Part shown: in pieces, positions 1 to 9,168 of the stretch
Layout: every line of letters begins with the position of its first letter
Position numbering within the stretch: position 1 is the stretch's first letter
DNA from: Bacteroidaceae bacterium
GTDB lineage: Bacteria > Bacteroidota > Bacteroidia > Bacteroidales > Bacteroidaceae
Assembly (NCBI GenBank): GCA_017526905.1
Contig: JAFXQT010000006.1
Span: forward strand, 46,393-110,392
DNA: 64,000 nt
Direction of reading: 5' to 3'
The notes under the pieces: model-generated
Database searches by the model: none
What the model saw: only the letters and a program-made list of their open reading frames with translations
Told to the model about the DNA's origin: nothing
Program-made: the position numbers and the translations under genes

Positions 1-1380
1 CTTATTGTGCGTAACGAGTTCGCCCTTGCGTGCCAGGCGCATGGTGTAGATGCTGTAAGGCTCGAAGATGATAATGGTGAGGTAGGCACACACAGCCACA
101 ATCATCAGGGGCAGAAACAATCCGTAGCCACCTGTGAGCTCGGCAATAAGGAAGATGCCGGTGAGCGGAGCGTGCATCACGCCGCTCATCAGGCCCGCCA
201 TGCCAAGCAGGGAGAAGTTGTTCTCGGGAACCGGAGCAAAGATGGCCAGTTGGGAATGGAAGGGCAGGAATTGGTTCCACACGGAAGCAAAGAGGAAGCC
301 CGACACGCAACCCAGGAACAGCGAGGGTGCAAAGGTTCCGCCACAACCGCCACCACTGTTGGTGGCCGTGGTGGCAAACACCTTGAACACGATGATGCCT
401 GCCAGATAGAGCAGCAGCAAATGGGGCATGGAATAGAAGAACGACCCGGCCAGCACCTGGTTCCAGTCGGATGGTCCCTGGCCGTTGAGCAGAAGGCCAA
501 TCATGTCATAGCCCTCGCCATAGAGCGAGGGGAAGAGGAAGATGAGCACACTGAGGATGGGGCTGGCCACAAGGAAACGGCGCCAGGGACTGCCCAAACG
601 GCGGAAACGCTCCTCAAGCCAGTTCATCACACGGGTGAAATAGAGCGACACGAAGCCGCAGAAGATGCCCAGCAGGATGTAGGCCGGAACACGCTGGATG
701 GCAAAGGCATGTGTGAGATGGAACTCGAACAGGTTGTCTGTGCCAGACAGGGCGAAAGTGACGGCGGCAGCTGTGACACAGCTGACCAACAGCGGCAGCA
801 GACTGCCCAGGGTGAAGTCGAGCATCAGCACCTCGAGCGTGAAGACCAAGCCGGCGATGGGTGCCTTGAAAATGCCACTCACGGCCCCCGCCGCACCACA
901 GCCCACCAGCAACATCATCTTCTTGGAATCCAGCCGGAACAGGCGGCCCAGGTTGGAGCCGATGGCCGAGCCCGTCAGCACGATAGGCGCCTCGGCACCC
1001 ACCGAACCGCCAAAGCCGATGGTGATGCCCGACGCGATGACGCTGGACCAGGTGTTGTGTGCCTTGATGAAGCTGCGCTTACGCGCAATGGCATAGAGGA
1101 TTTTGGTGATGCCGTGGCCTATGTCGTCGCGCACCACATAGCGCACGAAGAGCCCGGTGATGAAGATGCCCGCCACGGGATAGACCAAATACAGCCAGTT
1201 GGCACCGGTAATGGTAAACTGATGGGTAAGCAGGTGCTCAATCTGATGAATGAGCCACTTGAGCAGCAGCCCGGCAAGGGCAGTGAGCACGCCCACCACC
1301 AAGGCCAGTGCCAACATGGTGCGGTTGCCACGCAGGTGTCCGCGCAGCCATGCAATACTATCGGCAAGTACTTTTCTCAT
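1..1380 (-). CDS. ClC-family chloride channel or transporter, 3' end missing
   Basis: Polytopic membrane protein moving chloride, or exchanging chloride for protons, across the inner membrane. Translation from ATG at 1380 stays open for 460 codons to the window edge. Residues 125-132 read GSVGAEAP, the ClC selectivity signature, with E130 in the place of the gating glutamate of the GREGP motif (here GAEAP, an unusual Ala for Gly). The last residues read (MRLARKGELVTHNK), a segment that in relatives leads into cytoplasmic CBS domains, so those probably lie outside the window. The -7 box TACCTTTG ends only 7 nt before the ATG, so the transcript may be almost leaderless. The long plus-strand reading frame over the same bases is an antisense shadow. 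Confidence 0.9.
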   Translation of the reverse strand, partial: MRKVLADSIAWLRGHLRGNRTMLALALVVGVLTALAGLLLKWLIHQIEHLLTHQFTITGANWLYLVYPVAGIFITGLFVRYVVRDDIGHGITKILYAIARKRSFIKAHNTWSSVIASGITIGFGGSVGAEAPIVLTGSAIGSNLGRLFRLDSKKMMLLVGCGAAGAVSGIFKAPIAGLVFTLEVLMLDFTLGSLLPLLVSCVTAAAVTFALSGTDNLFEFHLTHAFAIQRVPAYILLGIFCGFVSLYFTRVMNWLEERFRRLGSPWRRFLVASPILSVLIFLFPSLYGEGYDMIGLLLNGQGPSDWNQVLAGSFFYSMPHLLLLYLAGIIVFKVFATTATNSGGGCGGTFAPSLFLGCVSGFLFASVWNQFLPFHSQLAIFAPVPENNFSLLGMAGLMSGVMHAPLTGIFLIAELTGGYGLFLPLMIVAVCAYLTIIIFEPYSIYTMRLARKGELVTHNK

Positions 1381-1387
1381 TGCGGCG

Positions 1388-1395
1388 CAAAGGTA
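1388..1395 (-). promoter_or_regulatory. Bacteroidetes -7 box (TACCTTTG) for the ClC gene
   Basis: Exact TAnnTTTG match on the minus strand, 7 nt from the start codon. A weak TTGG about 22 nt further upstream could be the -33 element. Transcription would begin within a few bases of the ATG. Confidence 0.6.
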
Positions 1396-1576
1396 GTACT
1401 TTCCCTTCAATATCCGGCCAAGCAAGCACACATTTTTAGGCCTCAGGCAAAAAAAAGGACACTATTTTTTGGTACGTAGCCGTTTCGCGATTATCATTGT
1501 GGCAGGTTTCATGGGTTAACCTACGCACGTACATCCACATTATAAAGGTGTGCACACACGTGCTGAAAATAAGCCG

Positions 1577-1722
1577 TACGTCTTCCGCCAGGAAAGCGTA
1601 CGGCTTATCGGTTGCATACGTACGTCTTATGGCTGCAAAGCGTACGTCTTATTGTACGAAGTCCTTGGACTTATAGCTCGAAGTCCTTGGACTTATAGCT
1701 CGAAGTCCTTGGACTTATGGCG
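1577..1722. repeat. GTACG-rich segment plus three tandem 22-bp repeats
   Basis: Positions 1577-1656 carry several CGTACG-centred stretches (GCGTACGGCTTAT, CGTACGTCTTAT). They are followed by three head-to-tail 22-bp units at 1657-1678, 1679-1700 and 1701-1722, the third diverging in its last bases. Each unit holds a near-palindrome AAGTCC-TT-GGACTT. A related five-unit array with the same GTACG neighbour lies at 61937-62090 in the opposite orientation. No coding frame is credible here. Confidence 0.9.
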
Positions 1723-1810
1723 CTAAGTGCATGGCAAACTGGGTGGAACCGATGATGGGCGTGGGAAGCGGAGTGTGAGATTGCTACAGCACTGCCACTT
1801 GTGCCATCGT

Positions 1811-2034
1811 ACCAACTTTGCCACTTTTGCCACAATTGACACATTTGACACATTTGACACATTTGCCAATTGGCATTCCTTAAAATACGGGTTTACCACT
1901 TTTAAAGGTAATATATTTATTATCAAATAGATATATCACTTTTTAGATATCTATATTCATAGCAGGTGATTGGCGAATTGAGACGTGGCAAAAGTGGCAA
2001 AAGTGTCAATTGTGTCAAAGTTGGCAAAGTTGGC
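1811..2034. repeat. Inverted pair of 9-mer arrays in the ClC-tsaC gap
   Basis: The left arm (1811-1860) is built of TTTGCCACT/TTTGACACA-type 9-mers. The right arm (1985-2034) is its imperfect reverse complement, separated by about 124 bp of AT-rich DNA. The arms match at roughly 42 of 49 positions by eye. The rest of the gap between 1381 and 2127 shows no gene. Confidence 0.75.
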
Positions 2035-2127
2035 AGTTTTGAGGTGGAGCGTGTTCAGTCCTGAGCTCCTCACCTTGCGGACTGGTTCGGACATGCACCG
2101 CCTGTTGCGATGAGCTTATGCGGCAGG

Positions 2128-2784
2128 CTATTTGCGGATGATGGTCACCTCGCCACTCGGGCCCAGTTTGATGATGGAGCTGGGTTCGTGGATGGAGGTG
2201 TCACGCTGACGGGAGAGGCACACGTAGTCCACTGCATTCTTGAGCTCGTCAGAGATATCGGCAAAGGTCTGTGGCGAAGGCTCGCCGCTGAAGTTGGCCG
2301 AGGTGCTTACGATGGGCTTCTGGAAGCGGTAGCAAAGCTGATGAGAGAAGGCCTCGGCTGTGACTCGCAGCCCCACGCTGCCATCCTCGGCCAGCAGGTT
2401 GGGTGCCAAGCCTTGGGCGCCACTGAGGATAACGGTGGTGGGTTTGAGAGCCAGGTCGATAATATCCCAGGCCACATCGGGCACACCCCGCACATAGCGT
2501 TGCAGGCGGCCCGGGCTGTCCACCAGACAGATGAGTGCCTTGGAGTCCTGACGTTGCTTAATTTCGAACACCTTCCTGACGGCCTCCGGATTGGTGGCAT
2601 CGCAGCCAATACCCCAGATTGTATCAGTGGGATAAAGGATAGTGCCCCCCTGTTTCAGCACATCGATGGCGGCACGGATATCTGCGTCGCGGAACTCGGC
2701 AGAGCCCCGTGCGTGCCCACCGCCTTCCCGGTTAGTAAAAGAGCGGGTTCTGTTTGACTGGTTGTTATTGTGAGTGTTGGACAT
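2128..2784 (-). CDS. tsaC: L-threonylcarbamoyladenylate synthase (Sua5/YrdC family)
   Basis: Makes threonylcarbamoyl-AMP from threonine, bicarbonate and ATP, the first step of the t6A37 modification of ANN-decoding tRNAs. The 218-residue protein has the YrdC fold motifs: YPTDTIWGIGCDA at about 51-63, the KQRQDSKAL nucleotide-binding segment near 76-84, STSANFSG and a C-terminal PSSIIKL. It is the short TsaC form, without a Sua5 C-terminal domain. An Asn/Gln-rich N-terminal stretch of about 27 residues precedes the domain, with no internal Met for a shorter start. The t6A partner tsaB is at 49.4 kb. Confidence 0.93.
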   Translation of the reverse strand: MSNTHNNNQSNRTRSFTNREGGGHARGSAEFRDADIRAAIDVLKQGGTILYPTDTIWGIGCDATNPEAVRKVFEIKQRQDSKALICLVDSPGRLQRYVRGVPDVAWDIIDLALKPTTVILSGAQGLAPNLLAEDGSVGLRVTAEAFSHQLCYRFQKPIVSTSANFSGEPSPQTFADISDELKNAVDYVCLSRQRDTSIHEPSSIIKLGPSGEVTIIRK

Positions 2785-2803
2785 AGGTGGATATCATAAG
2801 GGA

Positions 2804-2826
2804 GCTCGGCGGGAAAAGCGCCGAGC
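2804..2826. repeat. Hairpin GCTCGGCG...CGCCGAGC between prfC and tsaC
   Basis: An 8-bp perfect stem with a 7-nt loop lies just downstream of prfC and upstream of tsaC. On the minus strand it reads GTGCTCGGCGCTTTTCCCGC, the same family as hairpins at 44590, 53754, 53834, 53914 and inside rseP at 55084. Confidence 0.7.
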
Positions 2827-2842
2827 ACAGTGGACATGGGGG

Positions 2843-4495
2843 TTAAAATTCGCTTGTGAAATGGAACTTTATGTGTTCAAAGTCGTGCTGAGCCATCTGT
2901 AGCACGTAGTTGCTGTCGGCCAGGAACACGTCGCGCCCTTCTATGTCGCGTGCCATGTACTGGTATTTGCGCTTCTTGAAGGCTTCGAGCTGTGCCTCGT
3001 CGTCGCTCTCTATCCAACAAGCCTTGTAGAGGCTGGCCGGTTCCCAGCGGCACTTGGCACCATACTCGTTCTCGAGGCGGTACTGGATCACTTCAAACTG
3101 CAACTGCCCCACCGTGCCGATAAGCTTGCGCCCATTGAACTGGTTGATGAACAGCTGGGCCACGCCCTCGTCCATCAGTTGGTTGATGCCTTTCTCCAGT
3201 TGCTTGGTCTTCATCGGGTCGGCATTTTCGATGTACTTGAACATCTCCGGCGAGAACGAGGGAAGGCCGCGGAAATGTAGCTGCTCGCCCTCGGTCAGCG
3301 TGTCGCCTATCTTGAAGATACCATTGTCGGGCAAGCCCACAATGTCGCCCGGCCAAGCCTCGTCGATGGTGCTCTTGCGCTGCGCCATGAACTGAGTGGG
3401 CGAAGAGAAGCGGACCGTCTTGCCCTGACGCACATGCAAGTAGGGGGCGTTGCGCACGAACTTGCCCGAACACACCTTGCAGAAAGCGATGCAGGAACGG
3501 TGGTTGGGATCAATATTGGCGGTGATTTTGAAAATGAAACCGGTGAACTTAGGTTCCTCGGGCTGCACATCGCGCTCCTCGGCCTTGGTGGGACGAGGCG
3601 AAGGGGCAATCTCAACAAAGCAGTCGAGCAGTTCCTTCACACCGAAGTTGTTCAGCGCCGAGCCGAAGAACACCGGCGCCACTTCGGCATTCAGGTAGGA
3701 CTCGCGGTCGAATTCAGGATAGACGCCTTCGATAATCTCCAGGTCCTCGCGAAGCTTTGTTGCATCGTCGGCGCCTACGCGCTCGTCCAGCTCAGCCGAA
3801 TCCAACTGCACGCTGACCTTCTCAGTGACGCGCTGCTTGTCGGGGGTGAAGAGGTTGAGGTTCTGCTCGTAGATGTTGTACACCCCCTTGAAGCGGGCCC
3901 CCTGGTTGATGGGCCACGACAGCGGGCGCACTTTGATTTGCAGCTCTTCCTCCAGCTCGTCCAAAAGGTCGAAGGGGTCCTTGCCCTCGCGGTCCATCTT
4001 GTTAATGAACACGATGACGGGGGTCTTTCGCATGCGGCACACCGTCATCAGCTTGCGGGTCTGAGCCTCAACACCCTTTGCACCGTCAACCACGATGATG
4101 GCACTGTCCACAGCCGTGAGCGTACGGAACGTGTCCTCGGCAAAGTCCTGGTGGCCAGGGGTGTCGAGGATATTGACCTTGTAGGCCCCCTGTTGTCCCC
4201 CGGCGGGGGACTTCTCTTCCGCTTGTTGGCCTGTTTGTTCATCCCCCGCCGGGGGATTATAGGGGGCCGGCATATAGTCGAACTCCATGACGGAGGTGGT
4301 GACGCTGATACCGCGCTGCTTCTCGATCTCCATCCAGTCGGACGTGGCTGTCTTCTTAATTTTGTTACTCTTTACGGCACCGGCCACCTGAATCTGACCG
4401 CCAAAAAGCAGCAGTTTCTCTGTTAGGGTGGTCTTACCGGCATCAGGGTGCGATATGATAGCGAATGTTCGCCTGCGTTCTATTTCTTGATTCAC
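2843..4495 (-). CDS. prfC: Peptide chain release factor 3
   Basis: Translational GTPase that removes RF1/RF2 from the ribosome after termination. Visible motifs: [13 protein letters not shown] (G1, near residue 16), [10 protein letters not shown] (switch I), DTPGHQDF (G3) and NKMD (G4), followed by RF3 domains II and III, 550 residues in all. An extra segment of about 28 residues rich in Pro, Gly and Gln sits between switch I and the DTPGH motif, where E. coli RF3 goes directly from its FPYHDC strand to LVNLLDTPGH. That segment is encoded by a palindromic repeat at 4184-4268. All GTPase motifs remain intact, so the protein is probably functional. Confidence 0.95.
   Translation of the reverse strand: MNQEIERRRTFAIISHPDAGKTTLTEKLLLFGGQIQVAGAVKSNKIKKTATSDWMEIEKQRGISVTTSVMEFDYMPAPYNPPAGDEQTGQQAEEKSPAGGQQGAYKVNILDTPGHQDFAEDTFRTLTAVDSAIIVVDGAKGVEAQTRKLMTVCRMRKTPVIVFINKMDREGKDPFDLLDELEEELQIKVRPLSWPINQGARFKGVYNIYEQNLNLFTPDKQRVTEKVSVQLDSAELDERVGADDATKLREDLEIIEGVYPEFDRESYLNAEVAPVFFGSALNNFGVKELLDCFVEIAPSPRPTKAEERDVQPEEPKFTGFIFKITANIDPNHRSCIAFCKVCSGKFVRNAPYLHVRQGKTVRFSSPTQFMAQRKSTIDEAWPGDIVGLPDNGIFKIGDTLTEGEQLHFRGLPSFSPEMFKYIENADPMKTKQLEKGINQLMDEGVAQLFINQFNGRKLIGTVGQLQFEVIQYRLENEYGAKCRWEPASLYKACWIESDDEAQLEAFKKRKYQYMARDIEGRDVFLADSNYVLQMAQHDFEHIKFHFTSEF
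4184..4268. repeat. 85-bp palindromic element inside prfC
   Basis: The 27-bp ends at 4184-4210 and 4242-4268 are inverted copies of each other with 24 of 27 matches. Each end is itself a hairpin (TCCCCCGGCGGGGGA). A single end, 25 of 27 identical, occurs outside a gene at 22350-22376, so this is a mobile or dispersed element. The reading frame of prfC runs through it. Confidence 0.88.
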
Positions 4496-4537
4496 CTTGT
4501 GTATTGAAGGGTTTAATGATTTACTATTTGATGATTG

Positions 4538-5422
4538 TCAACCCACCGCCAGCAGCCTGACACAGGCAGCAAGGCTATCCTCCCAATAGGGCACCTCGAT
4601 GCCGTAGGTCTGCTTGATTTTGGTCTTGTCCAGCACGCTGTAGTGCGGACGGGTGGCAGGAGTGGGATATTCGGTGGTGTGCAACGGACGCACGTGGCAG
4701 GTGGTGATACCGGCCAGCCGATGGATGGCTTTGGTAAAATCGTACCACGACGTGACGCCCTCGTCTGTGAAATGATAGATGCCAGGCTGGATGCCCTGCC
4801 CAATGGCCGACATGACGACTGCCGCAAGGTCACGGGCATAGGTAGGCGTGCCCACCTGGTCGAAGATGACACCCAACTCGCTCTTCTCTCGGCCAAGCCG
4901 CAACATGGTCTTTACGAAGTTGTTGCCGAAGGTGCTGTACAGCCAAGCCGTGCGGATAATCATGGCCGAGGGGTTGGCAGCCAGAACCGCCCGCTCGCCT
5001 TCCAGTTTGGTACGCCCATAGACAGAGGCCGGACAGGTGGGCACGTCCTCGGTGTAGGGCGTATGTGCAGTGCCGTCGAAGACATAATCGGTTGAAATCT
5101 GGATCAGCTGCCCGCCACGCCGCTGGATGGCTTCGGCCAGATAGCCCGGCGCCACAGCATTCAGCAGGTGGGCTTTTGCCTCGTCAGTCTCGGCCTTATC
5201 CACCGCCGTATAGGCTGCACAATTCACAATCACATCAATGTCATGGTCTTGCACAAAAGTCTCGATCGCAGCCTGGTCGGTAATATCGAGGGGCGACACC
5301 TTGGCACCGTCAGCCACTGAAGCCACATCGGTAAAGAACCAAGTGTACTGAGTATGCTGCTGTGCCATCAGCTGCATCTCATTACCCAACTGGCCGCATG
5401 CACCTGTAACAAGTATCTTCAT
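4538..5422 (-). CDS. rfbD: dTDP-4-dehydrorhamnose reductase
   Basis: NADPH-dependent reduction of dTDP-4-keto-L-rhamnose to dTDP-L-rhamnose, the last step of rhamnose nucleotide synthesis for surface glycans. The 294-residue SDR protein begins MKILVTGACGQLGNEM (Rossmann GxxGxxG) and has STDYVFDG and YGRTKLEGE (catalytic Tyr-x3-Lys). It lies in a minus-strand run with prfC downstream and the DUF4924 gene upstream. The other rml genes are not in the window. Confidence 0.94.
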   Translation of the reverse strand: MKILVTGACGQLGNEMQLMAQQHTQYTWFFTDVASVADGAKVSPLDITDQAAIETFVQDHDIDVIVNCAAYTAVDKAETDEAKAHLLNAVAPGYLAEAIQRRGGQLIQISTDYVFDGTAHTPYTEDVPTCPASVYGRTKLEGERAVLAANPSAMIIRTAWLYSTFGNNFVKTMLRLGREKSELGVIFDQVGTPTYARDLAAVVMSAIGQGIQPGIYHFTDEGVTSWYDFTKAIHRLAGITTCHVRPLHTTEYPTPATRPHYSVLDKTKIKQTYGIEVPYWEDSLAACVRLLAVG

Positions 5423-5459
5423 CTCTTATCTCTTATCTTTTATCTCTTATCTTTTATCT
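5423..5459. repeat. Short A/G-rich tandem repeat ahead of rfbD
   Basis: On the minus strand the whole gap before the rfbD ATG consists of repeated GATAAAAGATAAGA-type units. No Shine-Dalgarno sequence is present, so initiation probably relies on the unstructured A-rich leader. Confidence 0.6.
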
Positions 5460-6005
5460 CTACTCTATCTCCAACGTTCCCTCCCGTTCCTGTTTCCAGG
5501 CGCGTGCCAAGAGGGCAATGAGTTGTGACACTGCCGCAACAGCCTCCTGCGTGCCCTTGCTGATCTCACGTTTCTGCAAGCGCAACAACATCACAGCATA
5601 AAGCATGTCGAAACAGTTCTGCAGTTCAAGCGCCTCTTCGCCATGGCTTTTTGCACGGAACTCAACGATGTAAGGCAAGGCCTTGTAGTAGGCGGCTTTG
5701 TAGAAAGCCTGCTTTGGCGATTCGAGCAGTTGCAGGTGCAGATCGGTGAGCAGACTGATAGTGCCGAGGTTGCTGAGCAGGTGGCCGCTTTTGGTCTTGC
5801 CCTCATCCTGCATCATAATGCACAGTTCGCTCAGCCATTCGGCTTCGTCGTCCTTATCCTCGTCGCTCCAATCGAAGCGCGACACATATTCGTCGGCAAG
5901 TCGGTCGGGGTCGCAATCGTAGGCACGTAGCGTATCTTCCAACTGGAACATATAGAGAATATACTCAGCTATATTGGTCTCTTTAAGATGATGGGCAATC
6001 TTCAT
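5460..6005 (-). CDS. DUF4924 family protein
   Basis: A 181-residue, mostly helical cytoplasmic protein without signal peptide or membrane segment. It opens with IAHHLKETNIAEYILYMFQL, a conserved start of the Bacteroidetes DUF4924 family, whose function is unknown. An acidic stretch around residues 48-58 (DEDKDDEAEW) is visible. It is 37 bp upstream of rfbD and probably co-transcribed, but this does not establish a role in rhamnose synthesis. Confidence 0.8.
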   Translation of the reverse strand: MKIAHHLKETNIAEYILYMFQLEDTLRAYDCDPDRLADEYVSRFDWSDEDKDDEAEWLSELCIMMQDEGKTKSGHLLSNLGTISLLTDLHLQLLESPKQAFYKAAYYKALPYIVEFRAKSHGEEALELQNCFDMLYAVMLLRLQKREISKGTQEAVAAVSQLIALLARAWKQEREGTLEIE

Positions 6006-6115
6006 AATGTATGATGGGATATGTAAAAAAGGGGGCAGGGAGAACTGTTGCCATACTCAGAGCACCCTACATTTATACTTAATGCTTCGAACTCCGAACA
6101 ATACGCCACGCGCCG

Positions 6116-6769
6116 TCAGTACAAGGTAAGGCCCAGCAGTGTGGAAAGCAAAAGCAGCACGCTGACCACCATCACCACCACACCGATAATCTGGTTGATG
6201 AGCCAAATGCGGTTGACATCGAAGCTGGCACGCACCTTATCTATAATATAAGTCAGCCCGTACCACCACAGCATGGCTCCCATGAATATACTGATGTAGC
6301 CCAGGCATTGCTGCCCTAAGTGGTCGGGCACCACAAAGGTAAAAGCATTGAACAAAGCCACGAAGAGGAAGATGATGAGCGGGTTGCTCAGCGTGATGAG
6401 GAACGCAGTCAGGAAATTGTGGGTAAGCGTGCCACGGCTGTTGGACGTGGGGCGCAGCTGCGGGCGGGAACGGTAGGTATAGAGACCGAAAACGAACAAC
6501 AGGACACTGCCCACCAACTTCAGTATGTAAATGGTGCGCGGCTGCTCAATAAATTCCACGACAAAACTCATGCCAAAGCCTGTAATCAAAGCATAGAGAA
6601 TGTCGCTGAGAGCAGCCCCAAGTCCCGTCATCAGGCCATACTCGCGGCCTTTGTTGAGTGTGCGCTGGATACACAACACTCCCACAGGCCCCATTGGAGC
6701 ACTTGCAACCATTCCGACAATGAGGCCTTTGATGGTTAAATCGAGTAAAGTAACATGTTCGAACCACAT
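6116..6769 (-). CDS. LysE/RhtB-type transporter
   Basis: Putative exporter of amino acids or similar small molecules, about 217 residues with six hydrophobic segments. Residues near 24-34 contain APMGPVGVLCI, the conserved LysE-family motif. A GTG start nine bases upstream (6778) is possible, but ATG at 6769 is preferred because a near-consensus -7 box GACCTTTG lies at 6778-6785, only 8 nt away. The substrate cannot be inferred. Confidence 0.85.
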   Translation of the reverse strand: MWFEHVTLLDLTIKGLIVGMVASAPMGPVGVLCIQRTLNKGREYGLMTGLGAALSDILYALITGFGMSFVVEFIEQPRTIYILKLVGSVLLFVFGLYTYRSRPQLRPTSNSRGTLTHNFLTAFLITLSNPLIIFLFVALFNAFTFVVPDHLGQQCLGYISIFMGAMLWWYGLTYIIDKVRASFDVNRIWLINQIIGVVVMVVSVLLLLSTLLGLTLY

Positions 6770-6879
6770 AGAGGCCACAAAGGTCGTGCTTTTTTACGAA
6801 AAAGCGAAGAAAATGTGTGCTTTTTTGAAGGTTAGTGCATTTTTATGCCACATTCTTTCGTGCGAATGCAAACTTTTAT

Positions 6880-6887
6880 TACCTTTA
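6880..6887 (+). promoter_or_regulatory. Probable -7 box (TACCTTTA) for glk
   Basis: One mismatch to TAnnTTTG, about 38 nt before the ATG at 6926. A TTTCG at about 6855 is at the right distance for a -33 element. Confidence 0.45.
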
Positions 6888-6925
6888 CCCCCAAATCGGA
6901 CTAACAAATCAAACCACCACCAGAC

Positions 6926-7891
6926 ATGGAAAATCAAAAGAAACCCTACGTCATCGGCCTGGACCTGGGCGGGACGAACTCTGTATTCGGCATTGTTGAC
7001 CAAAATGCCAATGTCGTAGCCACAACCAGCATCAAGACTGCCGGCCACGGCGACATCAACCAATATGTGGACGACTGTGTGGAAGCCCTCAAGCCCGTCA
7101 TCGAACAGGTGGGCGGCATTGAGAAGATCCACGCCATGGGCATCGGTGCCCCCAACGGCAACTACTATACAGGCAGCATTGAATTTGCGCCCAACCTGCC
7201 CTGGAAAGGCAAGATTCCTCTGGCGCAGATGTTCAGCGAGCGCTTAGGCATCCCTGTGCGCCTGACCAACGATGCCAACGCCGCAGCCATGGGCGAAATG
7301 CAATATGGCGCTGCACGCGGCATGCAGAACTTTATCATGATTACCCTCGGCACGGGTGTAGGATCGGGCATCGTGGTGAACGGTCAGATGGTGCTGGGCT
7401 GCGATGGCATGGCCGGTGAACTGGGTCACGTCATCGTTGAACACAACGGGCGCCAATGCGGTTGCGGCCGTAAGGGCTGCCTGGAAACCTACTGCTCGGC
7501 CACTGGCGTGGCACGCACGGCGCGCGAGATTATCGAAAAGACCGACAAGCCCACACTGCTCCGCGACATTCCGCTGGACCAGATCGAATCGAAGGACGTG
7601 GCTATTGCTGCCGGCAAGGGCGACGAAGTGGCCAAGGAGATTTTCGAAGAGACAGGACGCATCCTGGGCGAAGCATGCGCCAACTTTGCTGCCTTCTCCA
7701 GCCCCGAAGCCTTTATCTTCTTTGGCGGCCTGACCAAGGCTGGCGACCTCATCATGGATCCCATCAAGCGTGCCTATGAGGCCACCGTGCTACGTATTTT
7801 CCAGGGCAAGGCCAAGATGCTGGTCAGCGAGCTGGATGGTGCCGCAGCAGCTGTGCTCGGAGCCAGCGCCCTGGGATGGGAGGTGAAATGA
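6926..7891 (+). CDS. glk: ROK-family glucokinase
   Basis: ATP-dependent phosphorylation of glucose, and possibly related sugars, feeding glycolysis. The 321-residue protein has the N-terminal phosphate-binding motif IGLDLGGTNSVFGI at 10-23, LTNDANAAAMGE around the catalytic Asp, GTGVGSGIV, and the ROK zinc signature CGCGRKGCLE. There is no DNA-binding helix-turn-helix, so it is a kinase rather than a ROK repressor. pepT follows after 53 bp of short repeats. Confidence 0.92.
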   Translation: MENQKKPYVIGLDLGGTNSVFGIVDQNANVVATTSIKTAGHGDINQYVDDCVEALKPVIEQVGGIEKIHAMGIGAPNGNYYTGSIEFAPNLPWKGKIPLAQMFSERLGIPVRLTNDANAAAMGEMQYGAARGMQNFIMITLGTGVGSGIVVNGQMVLGCDGMAGELGHVIVEHNGRQCGCGRKGCLETYCSATGVARTAREIIEKTDKPTLLRDIPLDQIESKDVAIAAGKGDEVAKEIFEETGRILGEACANFAAFSSPEAFIFFGGLTKAGDLIMDPIKRAYEATVLRIFQGKAKMLVSELDGAAAAVLGASALGWEVK

Positions 7892-7944
7892 GTTGAGAGT
7901 TGAAAGTTGAAAGTTGAAAGTTAAAGTTGAAAGTTTAAAGTTTA
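7892..7944. repeat. AGTTGAA heptamer tandem repeat between glk and pepT
   Basis: The entire gap is made of about seven variants of AGTTGAA/AGTTTAA running up to the pepT ATG. It carries no recognisable ribosome binding site or terminator. Confidence 0.8.
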
Positions 7945-9168
7945 ATGGAACGACTTGTAGAAAGGTTTTTAGACTATATCTCTTATGACACACAATCCTC
8001 TGAGGAGGGTGAAGGGTGCCCAAGCACCCCTAAACAATTGGACTTTGCACGCCACCTGGCCGACTCGCTCGAGGCGATGGGACTGGAGGACGTGACGATG
8101 GACGAGCAAGGCTACATCTACGCCACGCTGCCCAGCAATGCCGAGGCTGACGTGCCGACCATAGGCTTCATTGCTCACTATGACACCAGCCCCGACTGCT
8201 CCGGAGCCAACATCCACCCACGCATCGTAGAGAACTATGACGGGGGCGATATCGTGCTCGATGCCGAAGCGGGCATCGTGACCAGCCCCAAGATGTTTCC
8301 GGAGATGCTGGACCACGTGGGCGAGGACCTTATCGTGACCGACGGCCACACCCTGCTCGGAGCCGACGACAAAGCCGGCATCGCCGAAATCGTGGAGGCC
8401 ATGGCCTACCTGATGGAGCATCCCGAAATCACGCATGGCCGCATCCGCGTCGGTTTCAACCCCGACGAGGAGATCGGTGCCGGTGCCCATCTTTTTGATG
8501 TGGAGAAGTTCGGTGCCGAGTGGGCTTACACCATGGATGGTTCCGAAGTGGGCGAACTGGAGTACGAGAACTTCAATGCTGCCGCTGCCACGATTCATGT
8601 CAAGGGGCTCAACGTGCACCCCGGCTACGCAAAGGGCAAGATGCGCAACGCCTGCCTCATCGCCGCGGAGTTTGCACGCCAAATGCCCGCCGACGAAGTG
8701 CCCGAACGTACAGAAGGGTTTGAAGGGTTCTACCATCTCACTGGCATCAAGGCTACGGTTGAAGAAGCCACCCTCAGCTACATTATCCGCGACCATGACC
8801 GGCAGCGCTTTGAGGAGCGCAAGGACTTCGTGGCCGATCTGGTTGCCGTCTTCGAAGAGCGTTATGGCGAGGGTATCGTCACCGCCGACATCCGCGACCA
8901 GTACTATAATATGAAGCAACAGCTGGAAGGCAAGGAACACATCATCGATATTGCACGCCGGGCCATCGAAGAGGCAGGCATGGAGTGCAAGGTCAAAGCC
9001 ATCCGTGGCGGTACCGACGGCGCACAGCTCTCATTCAAGGGCCTGCCCTGCCCCAACATCTTTGCCGGAGGCCTGAACTTCCACGGCCGCCACGAGTTCG
9101 TGCCCATACAATCTATGCAAAAAGCTATGCAGACCGTTGTGAACATCTGCAAGATTGTTGCTGAATGA
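7945..9168 (+). CDS. pepT: Peptidase T (tripeptide aminopeptidase)
   Basis: Cytoplasmic M20 zinc peptidase releasing the N-terminal residue of tripeptides. It has 407 residues, typical for PepT. Motifs: [11 protein letters not shown] (first metal His-Asp), [14 protein letters not shown] (bridging Asp), [11 protein letters not shown] (catalytic Glu), [18 protein letters not shown], and a C-terminal [19 protein letters not shown] with HGRHEFVP. Its stop codon overlaps the next start (ATGA at 9165-9168). Confidence 0.95.
   Translation: MERLVERFLDYISYDTQSSEEGEGCPSTPKQLDFARHLADSLEAMGLEDVTMDEQGYIYATLPSNAEADVPTIGFIAHYDTSPDCSGANIHPRIVENYDGGDIVLDAEAGIVTSPKMFPEMLDHVGEDLIVTDGHTLLGADDKAGIAEIVEAMAYLMEHPEITHGRIRVGFNPDEEIGAGAHLFDVEKFGAEWAYTMDGSEVGELEYENFNAAAATIHVKGLNVHPGYAKGKMRNACLIAAEFARQMPADEVPERTEGFEGFYHLTGIKATVEEATLSYIIRDHDRQRFEERKDFVADLVAVFEERYGEGIVTADIRDQYYNMKQQLEGKEHIIDIARRAIEEAGMECKVKAIRGGTDGAQLSFKGLPCPNIFAGGLNFHGRHEFVPIQSMQKAMQTVVNICKIVAE

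Noticed and set aside
7-1479. Long plus-strand open frame of 490 codons
   Set aside because: It lies antisense to a ClC channel whose signature motif and promoter are clear; the composition (His/Gln/Glu-rich) is typical of a shadow of a membrane protein.
1727-1930. Small frame reading FATFATIDTFDTFDTF
   Set aside because: It is a translation of the 9-mer repeats, without promoter or conserved features.
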